DNA of 64,000 nt from Mantis religiosa (taxonomy: Eukaryota; Arthropoda; Insecta; Mantodea; Mantidae), in NCBI GenBank assembly GCA_030765055.1, contig CM060952.1:86698993-86762992 (forward strand). The letters are read 5' to 3'. A program made the translations under genes and the position numbers. Below, piece after piece: positions 57,066-64,000 of this stretch (positions are counted from its first letter, which is position 1; every line of letters starts with the position of its first letter). Below the pieces are notes generated by a model that saw only the letters and a program-made list of their open reading frames with translations, did no database searches and was not told the origin of the DNA.

Positions 57066-58110
57066 GAGTGCTGCGAGAAACGATTAATCGATTGATTTTC
57101 TATTTTAGTTTAAAAATTAAAAATTTTAATCGAATAATCGAGTTGATTAAAATTAATCGATCACAATAAATATTAATCGAAACTCTTTTAGCCAAATTTG
57201 ACCCTCTTTGTTTTGATATATTGCTTCCAACATAAACAGCCTTTCCAACGCATTAAGCTTTCACTAGACACGTAATGCTCTTTGAACTTTGATAGCTAAA
57301 AGAAATCATTCTGAACCCCGAGATAGTCTAAATAACACTTCTGTTGTGAAATATTCTAAGAGGTGCGTAACTACATACAGATACTGTCAGAGAGGTTTCT
57401 TTCCTTACAGCTTGTATGTGACAACATATCGTATAAATTCGTATACACATGATTATTTATCGTTTGCTAGCATAAACTGAGCTGTACAACCTTGAACCAA
57501 ATACTTCGCTTACGCAGCTGATGCTTCTTCTCGGGGCTGATGATTCTGTAACTTTGCTGTAAACTGCAGTAAGCCAGTAACGTTTCTGAATTCGTGACAG
57601 TGAGTGAATGTTTTGTGCTAGAAAAGCTAAAATAACGAAAAACGTTTTGTAATGAGTTGAATTAAGTATATGGCATACGAAAATTTGAGAGGGAAACTTA
57701 GGTGTACATTTTGGCTTTAAGCTAAATGAATGTGGTAAATTGTCTGACAGACAAAAAGTATTCTGTAAAGTTTGTGGGAAATCATTTAGTTATAGTGGTA
57801 GTATTAGTAGTTTGAATTATCATTTGAAACACACCCTTAGTCCCATCCAAGTAATTACAAATTACTTCATACAAAATATTGTAGATCTAATTCAATACAT
57901 ATATAAAGCATGTGCACTTGATGCAAACACAAATTTTGAATCTAAATATTTAAAAGTTTCATAAATAGTGTCAAATATACAGAGTATTGAAGTACTTTAT
58001 ATAATCCTTACACCTAATATTCGAACAGATAATATCTCGATTAATCGATAGATTAATCGATTAAAGTAACATGGTTAATCGATTAAAATGTTTTATCTAT
58101 CTACAGCACT
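57066..58110 (+). mobile_element. hAT-like non-autonomous element with ATTAATCGATTAAT ends
   Basis: Ends AGTGCTGCGAGAAACG (from 57067) and, inverted, AGTGCTGTAGATAG (to 58110). Candidate 8-bp duplication AGTGAATA (57058-57065) against AGTAAATA (58111-58118), 7 of 8. Just inside both ends are clusters of the palindrome ATTAATCGATTAAT. The 1045-bp body keeps only a BED-type zinc-finger start of a transposase on the plus strand. An internally deleted derivative of a hAT element. Confidence 0.75.
57704..57845 (+). pseudogene. BED-type zinc finger of a deleted hAT transposase
   Basis: VHFGFKLNECGKLSDRQKV then FCKVCGKSFSYSGSISSLNY and HLKHTLS. The CxxC pair (CKVC) and the H of YHLKH fit a BED finger, the N-terminal DNA-binding domain of many hAT transposases. 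The catalytic domain is absent. A frame of 74 codons (57740-57964) runs on into unrelated sequence. Confidence 0.65.
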
Positions 58111-58118
58111 AGTAAATA

Positions 58119-60336
58119 CATATCTTCTGTGGTGCCTACTTAAGGACCTCTCACATTTTTTTATGGTTTGTGTTTTGCACATGCTTTTCGTTATTTTAGC
58201 TTGTGGTATATGGAGCTCTCGCTAGTCTTCCGTTTGTCTGACCTGCAATTCAGCAAGATTAGCTGCTCAGTGTAGCCGGGCCTTCACCCTTATGCGCCTC
58301 ACTGATATTTTCTAAAGGTCTGTAGCCGTTTCTAGGGAAAGTACTGCACTTCTTATTATTATGATCGCTGTTCATCTCCCCAATTATTTAAAGATTTTAT
58401 GAGGCACAGAAGTACAAGTACATCTACAGTCAATTTATGATTGTTATTTGGTGGCATCTCTTAAAGGGAGTTTTCTGGACTTAAGTATTGATTGTGTGAG
58501 GCTACTGTTAACTTTGTTACTTAAAGTTATTGGTTTTCAAGTGTTTCTTGAATATTAATTATGGCCAGTTGAATTTATGCACATATATTACAATTAAGTT
58601 TCTCCTATTACACAAAAGGTAACTATCTCAGCTTGCCTATCACTTTAGTAGCACGAATACAAAGGCCTGTTTTCTGTTTTGTCTATCTTTTATGCCTTAC
58701 CAGTTGCACAAATGTCACTCAAAATAAAGCGTAATTCATAGGGCATTTGCACAGTATTCAAGATATGCATTTTATTTGTCATATAAAAACTTTAATCATA
58801 TAGAATATTAGCAAGTGGGATTAACAGCACTTTTGGAGAAACAAAAGGGCATTAAACCTTTCTTCCTTATGTTATAGGTGCTTTATTCTTCCAACTTGGA
58901 CGTCGCCTTGATGCTGCACCAACACTGAAGTCACGCTTGCCACAGGACATTTTATTTCTATAATGTTTATTTATTATGTAATGAAGAAGTTATTTAATTT
59001 ATACTGACACTAATCAGACCAGTTTGCTTGAGGACTCTAATATGAGTATCCTCTTTCCCTGTATACTTTAATTTTATTATTTGTATTATGTATATAGCTC
59101 CACAATTTGTATAGCATCAACTGTGCTGAGCAATTGAAATAAAAATTCAATAAAAAAATGCAAGGAATGGTTTAGGATACGGCAATTGACTTGCAAATAT
59201 TCGTGTCATACAATTGGAAGACGTTGAACTTAAACACCAAATTTGATGGGGAACTATTTTTTTTTTCATTTTATAGCTATACGGTACATAGGCACAGTAT
59301 ATCTATTTCTAAAACATTTTTCCTTTCCTAAAAATATTCCAGAGTTTAAAAATGTGTATTTACAGTGACATCTATTATCGCGGTGTAATTTAGTTTAGGA
59401 ACGCAACATTTATTTTATGTAGACATAAACCTTCTAACAAAAAATTGAAGCTTATTATAAAACATAATCTGTGTCAAACATTTTAAACTCTAATTGTCAT
59501 ACGAAATCATTTAAATTTACCTTCTGTAAAGTTATGCAAAATTCAATCAAATTAAGGAGTAGTATGTGTGACGTCACTCCATCCCCTCCTTTATGACTGG
59601 ATGAATAATGTGTAAGCGATAGGCGCTCTCTCTTGGACTAGCTCTTGGCTAGATAACACGTATCTGTAGGCAACTCCACTTCTGAGCAGGTAAATGGCCG
59701 TTATGGCCGCCTTTGTAATGTGCTTGTTGTAGTAAATATTCTTATTAAGTGAATTCCACATTTAATTAGCCTTACCCTACCTTTGTAGAAATGAAACCTT
59801 TATGGAGAAACCCCAACCTCTCGCCAAAGCATGTAGTTCTACTCTGAGTAATTGCCTGCGTGTTCGACCTGGCCACGTCTTCCTTAATTTTCACAAACTA
59901 AGATCAGGTCGTCATAATATATATATATATATAACTTGTCGAGATATTAAATATTGTCATATATTGTCACATTTTTGAAGAAAATGTTTAGTTATTTATA
60001 TATTTACTGCTTAAGCTGTAATAGAGTATGTATAGTTACATATATTAATTAAACTAATTCCAATAATAAAATACTTTCTTACATTATAAACATCATGATA
60101 CAGTTTGAAGCATATTTGTTCTTACTTTAAATTCTAAAGACTTTTTTCTGAAAGTTTAAATAACATAGTAGAACAGTCACGACTACCTCAAAAACAAAGC
60201 GTAAAATTGAAGTGTGAGTAACTGAGTGGGATTTAAGACCCCGTCATACTGCAGATAGCTGACAGTAAAAGCTCAATATACAGCAAGTAATTCATTTTTA
60301 TAAACAGATGACAAATGTTTTAGCTGGCCAACATAC
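58119..60336. other. No supported gene; weak family G copy
   Basis: 59160-59260 carries reverse-strand family G words (GAACTTAAACACCAAATTTG). An AT dinucleotide run lies at 59917-59932. A GC-balanced patch at 59570-59720 ends in GAGCAGGTAAATGG, which could be a donor, but no frame supports it. Confidence 0.4.
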
Positions 60337-60840
60337 TGTCACAACGGGGACTTTCAAGGAAGGCCACCAGCTGACGTCTCGAAGCGAGTCGTGTTCTTAC
60401 TGTGCAATACAGTTCGAGAATATACACTGAGAACATTCGAATACTGGTGCCATCTCCCGCGCCCGGCAGGGCTATATAAGAGCTGATACGAGGCCTGGTG
60501 GAATAGTTTTTCGTGATTTTAGTGTGTTTCGAGTGTCAAATGAGTTGAGTCACCGAGTACAGCTCCGTGGTGAGGAATCGGCGGGCAGTGGAATAGGCAG
60601 CGAAGCAGTTCACGAGCGAATATTGGGGTTGTGTTCAGAGTCTGTGCAGCTTCGATTTAGAGGTTAACCTGGGTGCACGTCATAAACATTACTAGCAGCA
60701 TAAGTTGATGCATGCAACAATGAGATAAAGTTAACGAGACGTGTTGAAGCTCTGCATTTGTGTCAAACAGGAACGTTAGCATAGCGATAACGATTTTGGC
60801 GACGTTGAACTTAGTTTCGTGTTGTATTTTGTTGTCCTTA
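60337..60840 (+). mobile_element. LTR-like repeat family E, copy 5
   Basis: Starts TGTCACAACGGGGAC, has a strong TATA box in GGGCTATATAAGAGCTG, and downstream GTGGAATAGGCAGCGAAGCA, GGGGTTGTGTTCAGAGTC and ACGATTTTGGCGACG. The AATAAAG signal seen in other copies is lost. No coding region or second LTR. A 100-codon minus-strand frame just outside (60776-61078) is AT-rich and unrecognised. Confidence 0.75.
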
Positions 60841-63464
60841 TAATATTAATATGATTGCTAGGAAGGTAACTAATTATAACATCGAAGTCAATTCCTAGAA
60901 ACGTAATATTAGTGTGAATGTGTTCAATTTTAGTATCATTTAGTGGCTTTACTCCTATTAATACACAGGTAATTGTTAATATATCATATCCAATATTTAA
61001 CACATTTAAAATCAAATAAGATACCATTGAAACAGATATAGTCCAATCTCTGTTCCAATTATGGTATTTTAATTGCATAGGTAGCTTCGATATTGAACCT
61101 CTACTATGTTGACCAACATCTTGTGGGAAACTTTGTCAGAGGCTCGAAAGTTTGTATATAAGGGCAGTTTGAGTTGAGTCATTTTCTTGAAAATCTTCCT
61201 ATCACATCCCCTGAGGATGAACTTAAATACAAAGCTTGGTATTTAATAGTTTTCGAACATTGCAAACTTATATGAATAACTTTTAAATTAAAAATATGAT
61301 GTTACATTTTTACACTTTATTATATATCTATTACATATCATTAAATGCCGGAGAGATATGCGCTCGTATGCGATACAAGTTAGCTGGACACAGAGTATGA
61401 ATGATGTCAGTTGAACAGCGCGACCATCAAATGTGCCAAAGTCGAAATCAACGCAACGCAGTACTACATGGCAAAGCGAGAAGGCGTATCGACACAAATT
61501 GGCAACATAGAGATGTTTACCTCAGCTTATACACGGTGAGTACAGTGTATGTATAGTCTGTTCAGATGTAATCATGTCTTCTGGACAGAAATGTGTGGTA
61601 CAGCGGCAGGCGCTAGAAAACATATCATATAGACACACGCAGCTTCCAATCACCCTATTTGTGTTTCCTAACTTACTGTACATCAACTTACTGATATTTC
61701 ACTCCTCTAATCGACCATAAATCACCCGATAACGGAGGATCACAGCGCTGGTCACCTGAAGGTGTGACACCTCAACGCTCTGTCGTGTAATACTCAGCGA
61801 AATAATGGAGCACTGCCTTGCAAGTGCATGCAGACGCAAGGTAACGTGACTGTTTTGTTTCCTCTCGCTCTGAGGCGGTTGTCATGGTCAGACTATACCT
61901 ACCTGCAGTTGTTTACATGCAAAAGCGATAACATAACAGTCCATGTACAGTATACCTGTGGAAAAACGCACGCGCCTCCGGCCTTTCCATATTACACAAC
62001 CGTTATAAAAGTTGGTCTTCATTCCTCGTTAGTTACACACATGTTAAAAAAGAAGAGGTGGGATATCAACATCCATTTAATATGTTATCTAGTTAAAGAG
62101 CTCTTGAAAGTTTATATCAGTGACATTTGGTAAGCCTGTACACAATTTTGTCGCAGAAGCAAACATTGACAAACCTGTAGAGAGAAGATATTTTAATTGC
62201 AATTTGCTGACACCAGCTCTTCTCTAACATGATAGACCACGTAACGACAAACCGCTGCCGATTAGACAGTTGATATACGGTACACAAAACAAAATTTATA
62301 CTTCTAAATCTGTAATAACACTATTTCCCGCCTCCTGCTTCACCATTCTGTTCCCTTTCCTGTTAGCACCATCACCCTATTACAGTCATGTTGCAAACCC
62401 GTATACCACGCTCTTATTCAATTTCTTCAAGAAAGTGTTCTACACATTTAGTCTCTCCCACTCTTATTAAGTTTTCCTTTATTGTTTTCCCTTCGATGGC
62501 CATGTGGGATTTTCCTAAAGGCCAAAAAAGAACTATTTCTCCAAACTGATAAAACAGTAAATTTTTTTTGGAATGGAAGGTCGTGGACTTTGTGTAAAAT
62601 AGTTTACACGCGACGTTTGTGGACAGCTTTAAGATTCTGGACCATTTACTATTCTATCTCGTCTGAATTTCTATGAATGTCTATCTCGATTAACATGAAG
62701 CAGATTTTAGAGAAGCACATGTTGTTGATAACATTCAAGCTGGCCTCTCTTGTACGTGGGACAAACAAGCGGTTGTGCAGGTGAAGCCGCTGCTTCTATT
62801 GATTTCCCGGCCTACGCAATTACAGTAAAGATATCATATAACTCCTGTAAAACAGCCTCCATATTCCTGACAACTGATTTGCAAGTTGCAACATAACAGC
62901 TGCCTTTACTAAGCTAGAATGTAAGATATCTTGTTGACATTTAGGATGCCTGTTATGGGAATGTCTTTGTTATAGTTTTATTTTCTAGATGTTTGCAAGG
63001 AAGTATTGTATTCCATCCGAAACTTCGATAGTGAGATTTCACCAGAATTCTAAGTTTTGAGTCAAACAAAATACTATAGCAAAAGAGTAATTATCCAAGC
63101 ATGCGGCACGGAGATATACAAGAAAATCCCTCACGTCAAGAAACTCTTTACATGAAGAAATTTTCGAACACTTGGATGTTCTGAAAAAGTGTATCTAACA
63201 ATTTTCGTTAAAATTCCATATGTATAAATATTATCAACAGAATGCATGTCTTGAATTTTATGTATGAAGTCCTCTTCATTCTTGATGGCTTTTTAATAAC
63301 AAGTAAACCATAAGAGATCGTTAAAGCACAGTTTATATCAGATACAATTTTTTTCAGGTGTGAACTATTTCCATTTGTTTGTATTTTCCAAAGCATTTTC
63401 CAACTAGGAAGTTGTTATCTGTTTTAAGTGCTGGTCATGCAAGTAGAATGCAATATCAAAGACA
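60841..63464. other. No supported gene
   Basis: Apart from a family G copy at 61110-61260, no repeat or domain recognised. Frames at 61288-61497, 61828-62133 and 62270-62676 show no motif or splice structure. Confidence 0.4.
61110..61260 (-). repeat. Family G repeat, inverted copy
   Basis: GTATATAAGGGCAGTTTGAG and GATGAACTTAAATACAAAGC then TTGGTATTTAATAG are reverse complements of the landmarks at 14150-14290. Confidence 0.5.
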
Positions 63465-64000
63465 TCACATAACGACCAGATGTTTAAAACTTTGAATATC
63501 ACTGAATTCCCTTGTACCTACAGCAATAACATGTTTATCTTGATTACTATGAAGTGGATAGAGGAATAGGCGAAAGGTTTGTGTAAGATAGGGTGAATGT
63601 TCAAGTAATTCGAACTCAAATTCGCAAATTTTTCCCATTGCAGTGACTGAACGATGGGCCGGACCATTGTCGTGAAGAAACAAGATATTTTTCTTTGCTA
63701 AATGAGATCTTTTACTTTTCACCTCCTCACTCAAACGTTGTAGTAAGCTTGCTTAGTATTCACCAGTGATATTTTTACCCTTTTCCAAGCAATCAATAAA
63801 AAATAATTCCCTCTACATCCCAGAAAACACTCGCCATAACCTTGTTAGCTGACAAAATTCACTTTTCCTTTTATGGAATTGGTTTATCTGGCGCAATCCA
63901 CTGTTTTGATTCTGATTTACTTTTTGCAGTGCAGTGATGTATCCAAGTTTCATTCATGGCAATAAGTTGCCTCAAAACTGCACTAAGCGTTTTACGGTAG
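63465..64000 (-). pseudogene. Mariner transposase pseudogene, cut by window edge
   Basis: The minus strand reads LLAMNETWIHHCTAKSKSES (first catalytic D replaced by N: MNETW instead of MDETW), VMASVFWDVEGI, KNITGEY, LSEEVKSKRSHLAKKNILFL, HDNGPAHRSVTAMGKICEFE (second D kept) and LLEHSPYLTQTFRLF, where the third catalytic D (SDYHLF) is lost. Frameshifts lie near 63740 and 63790. The same lineage as 13225-13906 (shared KKNILFLHDN and ELLEHSP). The N-terminus continues beyond the window. Confidence 0.88.

Noticed and set aside
60776..61078. 100-codon minus-strand membrane-like protein
   Set aside because: AT-rich hydrophobic composition, no motif, starts at the edge of an LTR. Expected by chance in such sequence.

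Overview
This is an AT-rich, repeat-dominated stretch of a large insect genome, with no host gene that I can support. The organism call is an inference. At least 15 copies or fragments of one tRNA-derived SINE (family A), a second tRNA-derived SINE (family B), abundant mariner and hAT remnants and very long trinucleotide microsatellites fit a large-genome arthropod, and SINE A resembles repeats I associate with cockroaches (Blattodea). There is no operon structure, no rRNA or true tRNA gene, and no intact long open reading frame outside simple repeats. Every recognisable coding stretch is a broken transposase or reverse transcriptase.

Layout. 0-8 kb: SINE A and B copies, an AG microsatellite, a TA-flanked mariner-like fold-back element (2471-3523) and a GC-rich retroposon, family L (4331-4865). 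8.9-10.6 kb: a near full-length but decayed hAT element with terminal inverted repeats. 13-16 kb: a mariner pseudogene and TG and AAT/ATG microsatellites. 17-21 kb: an LTR-like repeat (family E), a TTAA-flanked MITE-like element, and a LINE reverse transcriptase pseudogene that carries a small inverted duplication and is split by a solo LTR (family F). 22-23 kb: a second LINE pseudogene and a SINE B. 25-30 kb: a 108-bp tandem duplication, a family E LTR and the second family L copy. 32-33.6 kb: another family F LTR beside a third LINE pseudogene. 37-39 kb: a mariner with inverted ends and a foreign block inside. 39.8-41.3 kb: a family E LTR and a small retroposon with a TAAC tail. 46.6-50.1 kb: the most structured locus, a family E LTR split by two different TA-flanked mariner-like elements. 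50-56.7 kb: SINE A copies, a 0.7-kb TTA microsatellite and a 0.55-kb retroposon (family K) split by a SINE A. 57-58.1 kb: a deleted hAT element retaining a BED-type zinc finger. 60.3 kb: a family E LTR. 63.5 kb to the end: a mariner pseudogene running off the window.

The features do not act as a pathway. They are successive layers of insertions whose nesting gives relative ages: SINE A after K; the two mariner-like elements after LTR E; LTR F after the LINE. The most interesting points are the twice-nested LTR E, two mariner-like elements whose transposase 3' coding end is duplicated as the inverted arm, and family L, which has 14-16 bp target-site duplications but no A-tail. Family letters are local labels used only in this annotation.
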